Shown piece after piece: positions 9,201-17,507 of a DNA stretch of 64,000 nucleotides (its first letter is position 1; each line of letters begins with the position of its first letter). The notes beneath the pieces are model-generated. The model did not search any database, was not told the origin of the DNA, and worked only from the letters and a program-made list of their open reading frames with translations. The stretch is from Actinomycetes bacterium (GTDB lineage Bacteria > Actinomycetota > Coriobacteriia > Coriobacteriales > UBA8131). The translations under genes and the position numbers were made by a program. The stretch lies in contig WRGR01000043.1 of NCBI GenBank assembly GCA_009787085.1, forward strand, positions 1 through 64,000. The letters run 5' to 3'.

Positions 9201-10089
9201 CATGCCATTGCTCGTAGCTGAAGTAGGTGAACATGGCTTGGAGCACCGGCACGTCGAGCGCCTCGAAGATGCTTTGCTCCACCTTGGTGCTGCCGTCTCC
9301 GGGCGCGGCGAGGATGCTTAGGGAGAAGCCCGAGGTGACGATGACGGCATCGACCAGGGGCTTGCCATCACGCAGCATGTACCTCTTCAAAGCACCTGCC
9401 AGTCCAGATGTCTCGTTGGCCAGCGGCGCGATGTTGGAGTACATGACCAGTGGCACCCCGCCCTGATCGCTGATCGCCTCGATCAAGGCCTCGACATGGC
9501 GCATGTTGTCGTGTTCCAGCTGATAGCGGTGGACTATGATGCCGATCACCGGCTTGTCGGTTTGGACAGCAATACTGTCTAGGTACTCGGCCTCACTGAC
9601 CCCTTCGGGCAGGCCATAAAGACCCTCCCATTTCGGCACCACCAACTCCGGCAAGGGACAGTCCAAGCCACCTAGATCGGCAAAGACGACGCTCAGAAAA
9701 CCTTTTAGGTTATCCGAGCCGCCCATCAAGTGATAGGGCATCAGCTTGTCATGGATCACCGGCGAAAGGGCGGAGCGCTGGCGCATCTCGTTGTTCTCGT
9801 CATCGATGCCGGTGTTTATAAATGAGGGCGTCTTGCCAAGGAAGGCCTTCTGCAAGAAGTTGAAGCGCTTGAAGTAGGGCAGCCCGCCCTGACTGTAGAG
9901 GTAGACGAAATCGGCAGTCTCCAAAGCCTTGAGACAGGCCGTACAGACATCCTGGTTGTCGTCGATCTCTGACGTGTCGAAGAACTCGGCGGCAATGAGA
10001 TTTCCTAAGCTCTCTTGCAGTTCGGCGAAGGCCTGTCGGAAAAACAGCTCCTTGCCGTCATAGTTGATGATGAAGACAGTTTTAAACAT
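6235..10089 (-). CDS. cobN: CobN/ChlH-type chelatase large subunit (paralogue 2, canonical)
   Basis: A 1284-residue class I chelatase large subunit, the tetrapyrrole- and metal-binding partner of the ATPases encoded upstream. Canonical CobN motifs are visible: LHNMPPRADMIG with YGLDTPESV (about residue 375), MGTHGTIEWLPGKEVALS (about 545), LPTGRNFYMVDP, PPGTYGAGVDTL, and DMLDSDDFFNYHGGL (about 1125). It starts 15 bases after the ABC-2 permease stop and its TGA overlaps the ATG of the divergent paralogue. Family knowledge: CobN inserts cobalt into hydrogenobyrinate diamide with ATP hydrolysis by CobS/CobT or ChlI/ChlD-like ATPases. Cobalamin-riboswitch control supports a corrin substrate, but no other biosynthetic cob/cbi genes lie in the window, so salvage, metal exchange or removal is as likely as biosynthesis. 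Confidence 0.9.
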   Translation of the reverse strand: MFKTVFIINYDGKELFFRQAFAELQESLGNLIAAEFFDTSEIDDNQDVCTACLKALETADFVYLYSQGGLPYFKRFNFLQKAFLGKTPSFINTGIDDENNEMRQRSALSPVIHDKLMPYHLMGGSDNLKGFLSVVFADLGGLDCPLPELVVPKWEGLYGLPEGVSEAEYLDSIAVQTDKPVIGIIVHRYQLEHDNMRHVEALIEAISDQGGVPLVMYSNIAPLANETSGLAGALKRYMLRDGKPLVDAVIVTSGFSLSILAAPGDGSTKVEQSIFEALDVPVLQAMFTYFSYEQWHDALAGVDSILLGCNVFQPEFDGQVITVAIGYSEAVQTKYGTKYEIWPIADRVQRVVRIALRWAKLRKTAISDKKVAIVLHNMPPRADMIGCAYGLDTPESVFNVFKMLQGKGLTLEYAFAEGQEIIKKITDGVTNDGRFLSEAEMLERSTAAVAPDAWRRFFAELPPKSQSELERDWGEMPGEFMVVDEQILVPGIINGNLFIGLQPPRALEEQAEEAYHSTDIVCPWQYLAFYRYLDQVFAADVVIHMGTHGTIEWLPGKEVALSQECYPDIAIGEMPHIYPYIIDVPGEGAQAKRRTDAVIIDHLIPSMTESGSYGELAGVEEQIAQYQQAALADPGKCSVIAEQVWAMAAECDLHCDLGLSAEQFFADPEAAIEQMHLWISEIKSSKIKDGLHIFGAVPCGQRYLNLLRLLVNVRNGDVPSIREGVAALRGYDLEDLLCHPDRRAADGQSNAMLLEELDELGRQAFTAFAEVGLDAEAAKAVAESLAFGGGPDGTDSGPVSGNGTDGAAAGQGDITSVVGGEPSALAPNLQPLIDCLRFVATELQPRLDRTTDELLYLERGIDGRFVPPGPSGAPSRGNATILPTGRNFYMVDPTMIPSRSSWQTGRMLADQLIWRYQQDEGAFPESVAIVVYSGETIKTNGDDIAEIMYLYGVRPVWLGNTNRVIDIEVIPLEELGRPRIDVTLRISGLFRDTFPNLIERIEDAVNLVAALDEDEAQNFVKKHVMADFRDFIAAGMQHEQAFEYSRYRVFSDPPGTYGAGVDTLIYSKQWQTDADLGQAYINWGAYAYGKKVQGAKLEEVFSRRLATCDATVKNVSSVESDMLDSDDFFNYHGGLISAVKTKRGSLPMSFATNAGDPEHVKTKTIHEETSRVMRARINNPQWIEGLKQHGFRGAQEFSAMVDIVFGWDATSSVVDDWMYDSITQTYLLDDELQEWIRENNPWALQAISERLLEAAQRGMWDADEEMLEQIRQIYLSVEGDLEDS

Positions 10090-10104
10090 GGCTTGGATGC
10101 TCCC

Positions 10105-10833
10105 TTACTCGCTACGTTGGCAGAGTTTGATGGCAATCGGCGTTAACACCAACATGTAGATGCCTAGTACTAAGATGACAATCAGGCTGCCCTCGGCCGC
10201 AAAGCCGTCGCGCATCCCCTTGACCGCCTGGGTCAGCGGCAACAGCTCGAAAAAGACCCGCAAAAACCCGGGGAACTTCTCCAGCGGAAAAAAGGTGCCG
10301 CAGAGAAAGGACATCGGCACGATCACGAAATTGGATATTTTGGCCATATCGGCATGGGAGTCCACCAAAAGACCGATGATAAAGCCAATGACCGCGAAGA
10401 CCAAACAGTTCAACACCAAGACCAGCAAGAAGTACCAGTCGATCGGCAACCAGACTTGAAAAGCAAAGGCTATCAGGATGATCAGGACGGCGCTGTAGAC
10501 GCCGCGCAGGGCGCTGGTGAGGATGCGGGCCGAGGAGTAAGTAGACATCTTGATCGGTGCCACCATCACTGCCTCGAAGGTCTTAGCATAGATGCGCGAG
10601 AGGTTAATGTCGTTGGCCACCCAGTTGTAGCTGGTGGTCATGGAGTTCAGAGCAACTATGCCGGGTATCACAAAGGCCGTGTAGCTGATGCCGTCGACCA
10701 TCACCGCACTGCCAATGCCCCAGCCAAAAGCCACCAGGTAGAGCAAAGGGCCAATGATAGCGGCCAAGGTGGTGGAGACGATCCGGCTTTTGAAAACCAT
10801 CCACTCCTTCCAGATAATTGCGCTAAACCTCAT
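10105..10833 (-). CDS. ABC-2 type transporter permease
   Basis: A 242-residue integral membrane protein of the ABC-2 (drug/polysaccharide export) family with about six hydrophobic segments, including LAAIIGPLLYLVAFGWGIG, LIILIAFAFQVWLPI and LVLNCLVFAVIGFIIGLL, and the family motif region VPMSFLCGTFFPLEKFPG followed by LLPLTQAVKGMRD. Its ATG overlaps the end of the ATPase gene by 11 bases, so the two form one transporter. Members usually export lipids, drugs or small molecules. Its place between cbiZ and the two chelatase subunits suggests export of a tetrapyrrole or metal species, which is inference only. Confidence 0.85.
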   Translation of the reverse strand: MRFSAIIWKEWMVFKSRIVSTTLAAIIGPLLYLVAFGWGIGSAVMVDGISYTAFVIPGIVALNSMTTSYNWVANDINLSRIYAKTFEAVMVAPIKMSTYSSARILTSALRGVYSAVLIILIAFAFQVWLPIDWYFLLVLVLNCLVFAVIGFIIGLLVDSHADMAKISNFVIVPMSFLCGTFFPLEKFPGFLRVFFELLPLTQAVKGMRDGFAAEGSLIVILVLGIYMLVLTPIAIKLCQRSE

Positions 10834-11674
10834 CGTTTCCCCCTAGATCGCGGTTCGTCAGGCTGATAAAGGCATCTTCCAGGTTGGCCTCGCGTACCTT
10901 GAAGTCGCCTTGGACATTACGGGCGGCAGCAATCGCCGACTCCTTGTCAGCGAAGAACTCCTGGCTGGTATGGCCGTCAGAGAAGTATTCCAAGACGTAT
11001 TGGCCAACGCCGCTGATGATGTTTTGCGGGGCATCAGCCAATACCAGCCGACCGGCATCGATCAGGCCGACCCGCTCACAGAGGATCTGCGCCTCGTCTA
11101 GGTAATGGGTGGTCAGAAAGATGGTCAGGCCTCTCGCCTTGATCTGGCGCAACAAGTCCCAGATGCGCCGCCGCACAGAGGCATCCAGACCGACTGTCGG
11201 CTCGTCGAGCAGCAGGATCTGCGGGTCATGCATCAGTGTCTTGGCAATCATCAATTTGCGTTGCATGCCGCCGGAGAACAGCCTGGCCGGGTCGTTTTGG
11301 CGCTCAGTCAGCTCGGCGAACTCCAATAGCTCATCAATGCGACGGCGACGGGCGGCTCTGGGGATGCCGTACAGGCGGCCGTGGTACTCGAGGTTCTCCC
11401 AAGCGGTCAGCTCGCCTTCCAAATTGCTGTACTGCGGCACCACACCGATCTTTTGCTTGACCTTCACCAAATCGCGATGCAGCTGCTCGCCGTTGACAGT
11501 GATCACCCCGGAGCTGACGGGGGTCAGTGCAGCTGTCATTCTCATGATAGTGGTTTTGCCAGCGCCGTTAGGCCCCAGCAAGCCGAAGAACTCGCCTTCC
11601 TTGACCTCAAGGTTCAGGCCGACGACAGCTGCCGTTTGCCCGTAGCTCTTGCAAACGTCCTTATAGCTGATCAT
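10823..11674 (-). CDS. ABC-2 type transporter ATP-binding protein
   Basis: A 283-residue ABC ATPase (DrrA/CcmA-like) that pairs with the overlapping permease. Walker A is LGPNGAGKTTIMRM (about residue 35), the signature LFSGGMQRKLMIAKTL, Walker B ILLLDEPTVGLD, and the switch histidine FLTTHYLDEAQ. I chose the ATG at 11674: it is preceded by GAAGG, and residues upstream of it only shadow the C-terminus of cbiZ, which it overlaps by 14 bases. The C-terminal third (LEYFSDGHTSQEFF to LEDAFISLTNRDL) is the usual DrrA-like accessory domain. Confidence 0.9.
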   Translation of the reverse strand: MISYKDVCKSYGQTAAVVGLNLEVKEGEFFGLLGPNGAGKTTIMRMTAALTPVSSGVITVNGEQLHRDLVKVKQKIGVVPQYSNLEGELTAWENLEYHGRLYGIPRAARRRRIDELLEFAELTERQNDPARLFSGGMQRKLMIAKTLMHDPQILLLDEPTVGLDASVRRRIWDLLRQIKARGLTIFLTTHYLDEAQILCERVGLIDAGRLVLADAPQNIISGVGQYVLEYFSDGHTSQEFFADKESAIAAARNVQGDFKVREANLEDAFISLTNRDLGGNDEV

Positions 11675-12923
11675 CCGGGCCTTCGTCTCTTGTTTCAGCA
11701 CCGGGGACAGGCGGTACGGCAATGCTGTCTGCATCCGGGTCGGCAGTGATGGCGACGGTGGTTTCTGGAACCGGCCGGCCATCCGGCTCATCACCTTGGC
11801 CGTCGCCTGAGCCGACGACCGAGGCATCTGCCGTGATCATCGCCACCAGCCCCTTGACCACAGCGGCCAGTATCTGGTGCAGGGCTGCCGTGGTATCCTC
11901 GGCACCTGTACCCCCCACGACTCCCATGCCCAAGGCGGCAAGCTGCACATCGGCGGCAGCCATGGCCTCAGACGGCGAGATCAGCCCCCAGAACATTTGG
12001 TCAAGCAGATGGGCAATTAGTGACATTTGAGTGAGCACGGTACCCTGGCTGAGCCTTGCTTCCAGCCGTTCCTCGAACCAAGCCTTGTTCAGGCTGGCTG
12101 CTGCCTGTTCAGCATAGCGCTCAAAGAGCAGGTCATCGGTAATACCGAAACGGCCGAGGCGGCGCAGAACACTGTGCTGAAGCTCGGCTGACAGGCCGGT
12201 CTGAAGGAAGAGCGCCTCTTTGAGCGCCTCTTTGACCGTGATGCCGATCAGCTCCCCTAACTTGACATGCTTGCCGGCATTCTCCAACCGCACTGGGGAG
12301 TCGGCATTGGCCACGATGATCGTGCCGTCAGTGCCGGAGCCGGTGGCCAGCCCCATCGAGTAACGGCTGGGTGCCATCAGTTCCTGCAAGGCCGCGGTCT
12401 TGGCCTCAGTGCAGGTAACCAAAGACCTGACCAAGGCACCCTCGCTCAAGTCCATGTTGATGTGCAGGATGATGTTGATGGTGCCATGGCCGGGCTGGAC
12501 AAGCGCCTCTTCGGAAAACTCATCCCAAGCTGCCGGATCGCCAGCCCGACCACCGTTGACCTCGACACCGCCGGTGACAATGGCCGTCACCGTTAGGTCT
12601 TTGTAGCTTTTGGACTTGATCGCGACGTTCTCCATCTGGGCGGCAGTGGTGATGCCAGAGGCGGTATCGGGGTCCAAGCCCAACCGTCGGGCAAGCAAGA
12701 TGACATGCTCTTGGTAGGTCGGAGCTATCAGGTCGGCGGCCATGCCGGCTCCGTTGGTGCCATCGTTGTTGAACACGGCAGTCAGGTTCTCGCGCAAGCC
12801 GCCGTTTTGCGGCCCGGTACTGAGCACCTTCCGTTGGCCGTTGAAAAACAAGACGATGGACTTTTTGTAGAAGTGGACTTCCTCGCCTGTGCACAATCTG
12901 CTTAATAACATTGTCTTCTCCAT
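11661..12923 (-). CDS. cbiZ: Adenosylcobinamide amidohydrolase CbiZ
   Basis: A 420-residue CbiZ-family protein. Family members hydrolyse the aminopropanol amide of adenosylcobinamide to adenosylcobyric acid, the entry step of corrinoid salvage and remodelling. The family block lies at about residues 95-235: KDLTVTAIVTGGVEVNGG, GTINIILHINMDLS, SLVTCTEAKTAALQEL, and ATGSGTDGTIIVANAD. The remainder (about 240-335) is helical, and the last roughly 80 residues are an acidic Pro/Asp/Gly-rich tail unlike the core. It begins one base after the chlD-like stop. It is the clearest functional marker that this operon processes corrinoids. An internal ATG at 12911 is an alternative start. Confidence 0.88.
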   Translation of the reverse strand: MEKTMLLSRLCTGEEVHFYKKSIVLFFNGQRKVLSTGPQNGGLRENLTAVFNNDGTNGAGMAADLIAPTYQEHVILLARRLGLDPDTASGITTAAQMENVAIKSKSYKDLTVTAIVTGGVEVNGGRAGDPAAWDEFSEEALVQPGHGTINIILHINMDLSEGALVRSLVTCTEAKTAALQELMAPSRYSMGLATGSGTDGTIIVANADSPVRLENAGKHVKLGELIGITVKEALKEALFLQTGLSAELQHSVLRRLGRFGITDDLLFERYAEQAAASLNKAWFEERLEARLSQGTVLTQMSLIAHLLDQMFWGLISPSEAMAAADVQLAALGMGVVGGTGAEDTTAALHQILAAVVKGLVAMITADASVVGSGDGQGDEPDGRPVPETTVAITADPDADSIAVPPVPGAETRDEGPDDQL

Positions 12924-12924
12924 A

Positions 12925-14868
12925 TCACCTTAATCTACTGACTACTTCCACTATGCCCTCGGCTTTCAGCTCTTCCATGCTGACCAAGGTTCCATGCAGC
13001 TTCTCATTGAGTTTTTGGCAGAGCCTGAACTTGATAAAGTCGTTTTCGGTGTCCATGACTATCGTGTTGATGTTCTGGTTGCCGATTCGCTCGGCAGCCA
13101 GCAACGCTTGATTGAAAGGATTGGCGGCGGCGCGTTTGCCGCTGGCCCGGCCATCGGAAACCAACACCAAAGTCGGCAAGACATCTGGGTCTTTCATCCT
13201 CAAACCCATGATCACTTCATAGGCCAAGTCCAGTCCGGCGGCCAAGGGTGTCTTGCCGCCGGTCGGCAGCAGCTCCAGCTGCTTTTGTGCCAAATCGACC
13301 GAGCGGGTGATGCCCAACAGCAGCTCGGCGCGGTCTTGGCGAAAGGCGATCAGCCCTACCTTGTCCCGCTTTTGGTAAGAGACGTTCAACATCGACAGAA
13401 TCGCCGCCTTGACCTCTTTCATCCGCTTGTTGGCGCCCATCGAGGCGCTGGCATCGACCACGAAGAGGATAGTGCTGCCGCTACGCTTCTCGCGCACTTT
13501 GATGCGCAAATCGTCGTGCTCGATGGCGATGGCCCGCTGCCCCTTGCAACGCAGCTTCTGGAATGCCGCAGCGGCACGGATAGTGGCATCAAAGGCCAAG
13601 TCAGAAACCGGCTCTTGGCCAGCCAGACGGTATTTCACGTAGCGCCCCTGACGGTTGTTGGACTTCACCAGATTGCGCTTGCCAGAGCCCTTGTGGATGA
13701 CCCGCAAGGCTGGCGGCACCGTCCAGCGGGGGATCAGATAAGCCTCGCCGGCCGCTTGCAGGTCGTCAGTTGCCGACTCGTCGGCCGGCTCCGCGCCCGA
13801 CTGTTCGTCGGTCGGCTCGGCGGCCGGATCAGTGGAGCCGGACGGCTCGCCAGGCTCCGGCCCGGCGCACTCGGGCAGCGCTGGCGGCTGCTCGGCATCT
13901 TCCGGTGGCCGCTCATCTGGGCTGTCCGACTCCAGCGGCGGGCTGTCGTCGTCTTCCATCATCTCCTCTTGGAGCTCCTCGGGGGGCGGCTCAGGAGGCG
14001 GTGCCGACTCGGGGGGCGACATAGCCTGAACCCGGTGGGACAAGGCATACTCGCCAGCTGCCTCCAAGTCATCAAGGTTGATCATCCGGCGGCCGGCCAG
14101 AGCAGCGATCGCCCGGGCAGTCTCCACCAGGGTTATCTCGCCACGATGGCCGGCGCAGTTGGCCTTGGCCGCCAGCGTCGCCGCCATCCGCAAGGCGTTG
14201 GCCGTCACCTCGACCTCAGCTAGCAGCAGACGGGCTTGACTGATCTGTTCGGCTAGGGCGACAGTCTGATTGGCGTAGCTGTCCACAAAAGCTGCCGGGG
14301 CAGCATCGAAGGCCAAGCGGCGCTGGACTATCTCTGTTCGCTGGTGCAAGTCGGACTCACCGTCAACCTCTACATAGAGGCCGAAGCGATCCAGCAGCTG
14401 AGGGCGCAGCTTGCCCTCTTCGGGGTTCATGCTGCCGATCAGGATAAAGCGGCTGAGGTGCGCCGTCGATATTCCCTCCCGCTCGACGTGGTTGACACCA
14501 CTGGCCGCAACTTCCAGCAAGGTGTTGACGATGTGGTCGCTAAGCAGGTTGACCTCGTCAATATAAAGCATATTGCCGTCGGCGCGCTTCAAAATGCCCG
14601 ACTCCAACTGACGCTGGCCGAAGAGCATGGCCTGTCTGAAGTCGATCGAACCGACCAGCCTGTCCTCCGTGACGTTCAGGGGCACCTCGACAATCACCAA
14701 GTCGCGGCTCAAGGCGGCGCTGCTGCGCACCAAAGTTGACTTAGCTGTACCTTTCTCGCCACTGACCAGTACTCCGCCGATGCGCGGGTTGATAATGTTG
14801 TAGATCAGTGCATTTTTCACCTTCTCTTGACCAAGCACGGCCACGAAGGGGAATACCGTCCTGTTCAT
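12925..14868 (-). CDS. ChlD/CobT-like chelatase ATPase with VWA domain
   Basis: A 647-residue protein with an N-terminal AAA+ domain (Walker [14 protein letters not shown], sensor region YIDEVNLLSDH and IGSMNPEEGKLRPQLLDRF), an acidic proline-rich linker at about 300-395, and a C-terminal von Willebrand A domain whose MIDAS motif is FVVDASASMGANKRM (about residue 471). This is the layout of the ChlD/BchD subunit that couples the ChlI-like ATPase to the CobN/ChlH subunit. Unlike most ChlD proteins its AAA+ Walker A looks intact. I chose the ATG at 14868, preceded by AGGAG; upstream residues lie in the intercistronic repeat. It precedes cbiZ by one base. Confidence 0.87.
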   Translation of the reverse strand: MNRTVFPFVAVLGQEKVKNALIYNIINPRIGGVLVSGEKGTAKSTLVRSSAALSRDLVIVEVPLNVTEDRLVGSIDFRQAMLFGQRQLESGILKRADGNMLYIDEVNLLSDHIVNTLLEVAASGVNHVEREGISTAHLSRFILIGSMNPEEGKLRPQLLDRFGLYVEVDGESDLHQRTEIVQRRLAFDAAPAAFVDSYANQTVALAEQISQARLLLAEVEVTANALRMAATLAAKANCAGHRGEITLVETARAIAALAGRRMINLDDLEAAGEYALSHRVQAMSPPESAPPPEPPPEELQEEMMEDDDSPPLESDSPDERPPEDAEQPPALPECAGPEPGEPSGSTDPAAEPTDEQSGAEPADESATDDLQAAGEAYLIPRWTVPPALRVIHKGSGKRNLVKSNNRQGRYVKYRLAGQEPVSDLAFDATIRAAAAFQKLRCKGQRAIAIEHDDLRIKVREKRSGSTILFVVDASASMGANKRMKEVKAAILSMLNVSYQKRDKVGLIAFRQDRAELLLGITRSVDLAQKQLELLPTGGKTPLAAGLDLAYEVIMGLRMKDPDVLPTLVLVSDGRASGKRAAANPFNQALLAAERIGNQNINTIVMDTENDFIKFRLCQKLNEKLHGTLVSMEELKAEGIVEVVSRLR

Positions 14869-14910
14869 GATCTGCTCCTCTAAAAGCCGAAACGGGCTGG
14901 GTCTTGAACC

Positions 14911-15047
14911 CAAGGAGATGCCGATTAACTCACAATTCCACCCCACACGGCTCCGGTCCACAATCTTTTCCCCGGTTGATCATGGGAAAAGATTGCCACC
15001 CGGAGCCGACTATGACTGCAGTTTGGAGATTAATCGGCACCGCCCTA
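14911..15047. repeat. Palindromic repeat element A between btuF-like and chlD-like genes
   Basis: The left end reads AAGGAGATGCCGATTAA and the right end, on the opposite strand, TAGGGCGGTGCCGATTAA. Inside is a 12-bp perfect inverted repeat CAATCTTTTCCC (14961-14972 with 14984-14995, loop 11), extended by CGGCTCCGG on both sides. The first three bases of the right end (TAG on the minus strand) are the stop codon of the btuF-like gene. As an intra-operon hairpin it could attenuate transcription or stabilise mRNA. Confidence 0.8.
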
Positions 15048-16295
15048 GTCCGGCAGTTTGATGATCAGCGACAACTTGTGGTTGCCCGCAATGTCCGGAT
15101 GGGCGATGGCCACCATGTCTTGGAACAGCACATCCTTGTCAGCAGAACGCATATAGTAATCCGAGGCGAAAATGTAAACTTGGCCGTTTTTGAATGCCTT
15201 CAGGTCGGCGAAGAGCGGGTCCTCCTTCAAAAGTGCTGCTTTGTTCGGCGTGTACATCAACAAGCCGGAGTAGACTAGGATGTCAGCATTGCGGGCCCGG
15301 TTGAAGAACTCCTCCCTACCGATGTTCAGATTGCCCTCGCTGGCCAAGTCGGTCAGGTAGTACTTAGCACCGGCCTTGGAGAGTTCTTTGGCGGTGGTGG
15401 AATCGCTGCTCTGGGTATAGACAGTGCCGTCATAGAGCATGGCGTAGGCCAGCACCGGACGCTCGGCATCCGGTACATTGGCGACCTTTGCCGCCAAATC
15501 CTTCATCGCCGCGATCTTGGCCTCGAAGACCTGATCGGCCAAATCGTCTAGGTTATAGAATGCCGCAAAGAACTTGACCCACTCCAAATAGGCTTCACTG
15601 CTTTTCTCCAGCCAGTCACCTTCAGAAACATAAGGCAAGCCGACTGCGTCATACTGGGAGAGCTTGCCTCGTTCCGGAGAATAGGTGGTGAACACCATAT
15701 CTAAGTTCATGCCCAGCATGGTCTCGGCATCGGCAGTGCCCCAATTATCGGTTTTGACATATTTGATCTGGCCGCTCTTGAAGCGCTCGATGACCTGCGG
15801 GGTGGTCCATTCATTTTCCTCTGTGGCCACTCCGACTATCGAGTCATAGATCGAGTCCACCCCCAGAGAGCCCAGTAGGCCGATTTGAGGCGTCGAACCG
15901 AAGAAGACCCGACTGATCGGTGTACGCACCAGCGTCTTGTCCTCATAGCCGGCAGGAACTGCTGCCTCCTTGGGCACCAACAACAGTTCACGGCCTTCAG
16001 TATCGGTTACCAGTTTGACCCCGTTGTCCATGTATTGGATCTTGAAGCCGGTGGCATACTCCACCCCCAGCTGGCTTTGCTGGCCTGGGGATGGCTGCTG
16101 TCCTGTGCTCGTGGTCGGCTGGTCGCTGGCTGCCCCCGATGAGCAGCCGCTGACCGCCAGACAGGCCAGCAGGGCGGCCAACAGCACTGACAGCAGCGCA
16201 TGGGAAAGCCCTTTGCCCTTTAATGCCCTTGGCTTTACAGTCCGATTTTTCGATGTTGCCTGTTCCGATATTGATTGCCTTGTCTTCCCGTTCAT
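15045..16295 (-). CDS. Corrinoid/siderophore-type ABC substrate-binding lipoprotein (BtuF-like)
   Basis: A 416-residue extracellular binding protein of the BtuF/FepB class. After a basic N-terminus there is a hydrophobic stretch ending LACLAVSGCSS, a good lipobox with the lipid-bearing Cys near residue 51, then a Ser/Gln/Thr-rich spacer. The mature part has the two-lobed periplasmic_binding_2 pattern: GSTPQIGLLGSLGVDSIYDS, METMLGMNLDMVFTTYS-like segments, and the C-terminal VYIFASDYYMRSADKD. It overlaps the radical SAM gene by four bases (ATGA) and belongs with the BtuC and BtuD genes upstream. Its TAG stop is supplied by the terminus of repeat element A. Riboswitch control favours a corrinoid ligand. 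Confidence 0.82.
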   Translation of the reverse strand: MNGKTRQSISEQATSKNRTVKPRALKGKGLSHALLSVLLAALLACLAVSGCSSGAASDQPTTSTGQQPSPGQQSQLGVEYATGFKIQYMDNGVKLVTDTEGRELLLVPKEAAVPAGYEDKTLVRTPISRVFFGSTPQIGLLGSLGVDSIYDSIVGVATEENEWTTPQVIERFKSGQIKYVKTDNWGTADAETMLGMNLDMVFTTYSPERGKLSQYDAVGLPYVSEGDWLEKSSEAYLEWVKFFAAFYNLDDLADQVFEAKIAAMKDLAAKVANVPDAERPVLAYAMLYDGTVYTQSSDSTTAKELSKAGAKYYLTDLASEGNLNIGREEFFNRARNADILVYSGLLMYTPNKAALLKEDPLFADLKAFKNGQVYIFASDYYMRSADKDVLFQDMVAIAHPDIAGNHKLSLIIKLPD

Positions 16296-17506
16296 ACTTG
16301 CTCCTCCTGCTTCTCTTTCTCTATCAACTGATACGCTGTCTTTCTCATTACACAGTCCAACATGTCAAAACCGCCGTTGAGCAGGCCGCGCGAGGGGCAG
16401 CCGCCGGGGCAGATCGCCCGGTAACGGCAGCTGACACAGGCCTTGGGGCACTGGCAGCTCAAGGCCAACGGCTGGACTGAGGAATGCACATTTCCCATCT
16501 GGTAGTTCTCGTCTAACGCCAAACTGCCGCAGGGGCAGCAGCCACCGTTCGGCAGCACCACGAAAGAGCGTGCCAGTGCCGCGTAACAGTAGTTGCGAGA
16601 CAACATCTGCCCAGATGGGGATGGCAAAATGGCCTCGGGCGCTGGAGCTGGCAGAAACGTTGGGGCGGCTGGGGCCGCGGCCACAGCTGCGGTCGTTGGG
16701 GCGGCTGGGGCCGCGGCCGCGATCGCCAAGGCCGCAGATGGAACCGATGCCGCCAGGGCCGCCGCTTGGTTCATTGCCGCCCGGGCGCGTTCAAACTCCC
16801 GCACCCGAATCTTATGGGACAACGCAAAATTCAACGCAGAATTGACCTTCCGCAGGTAGCGGTAAAGCAGTCGCAGGGCATCTCGAAGAGCCGCCTCGGT
16901 GGCCGGCCCGGTGCCGACAGGCTGCTGCTGGCCTTGTTCGGCCGCCGTAGGCTTAGCCGCTGCCCGCCCGCTTTTCCGGAGCAGATCCAAGCCAATGCCA
17001 TGGATATTGCCGAAATACAGTGCCATATCCACCAGCCCGGTCAGGCTGCCGACGTTGAAGTCGGAAACCACGGCGTTGAGGTTGGTGGCCAAGCCATGCT
17101 CAGCCAACAGCTTGATTCCCCGGGCGGTCTCCAAGCTGTTGCCCCGCAGGTAGTCGTTGACCTCTGGACGGCCATCTAAACTGACACCGACAGCAATACG
17201 GAAGCGCTTGAGCAGCTGCACTGCCTTCTTGTCTATCAGGGTGCCATTGGTTTGGATGGCAAACCGGACATCTCTCAGCCTCGTAGCGGCATACTCACAG
17301 ACCGCTTCGACCAAACCGACGTTCAGCAAGGGCTCACCGCCGGCAAACTGGATGGTCAAAGGCCACTCGCCCATCAGATCGATCGCTTGCTTGGCAGTTT
17401 TAAAGTTCATATCTTCTTGCGACACTCCGGCGGCATAGCAGTAGCGGCAGCGCAAATTGCACCTGCCGGTCGCCCAAAGCACCAATAATGACCGCATCTG
17501 AGGCAT
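16292..17506 (-). CDS. Radical SAM protein with SPASM-like C-terminal cysteines
   Basis: A 404-residue radical SAM enzyme. C16, C20 and C23 form the CX3CX2C site for the SAM-binding [4Fe-4S] cluster (GRCNLRCRYCYAAG), followed by FAGGEPLLN and the strand motif FAIQTNGTL. The C-terminus carries many cysteines (NYCYAAL, GGCCPCGSL, CQCPKACVSCRYRAICPGGC), the layout of a SPASM/twitch auxiliary-cluster domain. Between them (about residues 270-335) is an Ala/Pro-rich insertion made partly of duplicated GC-rich DNA. The start was set at 17506, one base after the btuD stop. SPASM proteins usually modify peptides or proteins; no precursor peptide gene is visible. Its job in a corrinoid operon is unknown to me. 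Confidence 0.82.
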   Translation of the reverse strand: MPQMRSLLVLWATGRCNLRCRYCYAAGVSQEDMNFKTAKQAIDLMGEWPLTIQFAGGEPLLNVGLVEAVCEYAATRLRDVRFAIQTNGTLIDKKAVQLLKRFRIAVGVSLDGRPEVNDYLRGNSLETARGIKLLAEHGLATNLNAVVSDFNVGSLTGLVDMALYFGNIHGIGLDLLRKSGRAAAKPTAAEQGQQQPVGTGPATEAALRDALRLLYRYLRKVNSALNFALSHKIRVREFERARAAMNQAAALAASVPSAALAIAAAAPAAPTTAAVAAAPAAPTFLPAPAPEAILPSPSGQMLSRNYCYAALARSFVVLPNGGCCPCGSLALDENYQMGNVHSSVQPLALSCQCPKACVSCRYRAICPGGCPSRGLLNGGFDMLDCVMRKTAYQLIEKEKQEEQV

Positions 17507-17507
17507 T

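Noticed and set aside
12994-14223. 409-residue plus-strand open frame opposite the chlD-like gene
   Set aside because: Its composition follows the antisense strand of a real gene with MIDAS and AAA+ motifs; no ribosome site or family match.
14961-14995. Hairpin in element A as a factor-independent terminator splitting the operon
   Set aside because: The 12-bp stem is A/T-rich toward its middle, lacks a following T-run on the minus strand, and the genes on both sides clearly belong together. Kept as part of the repeat element.
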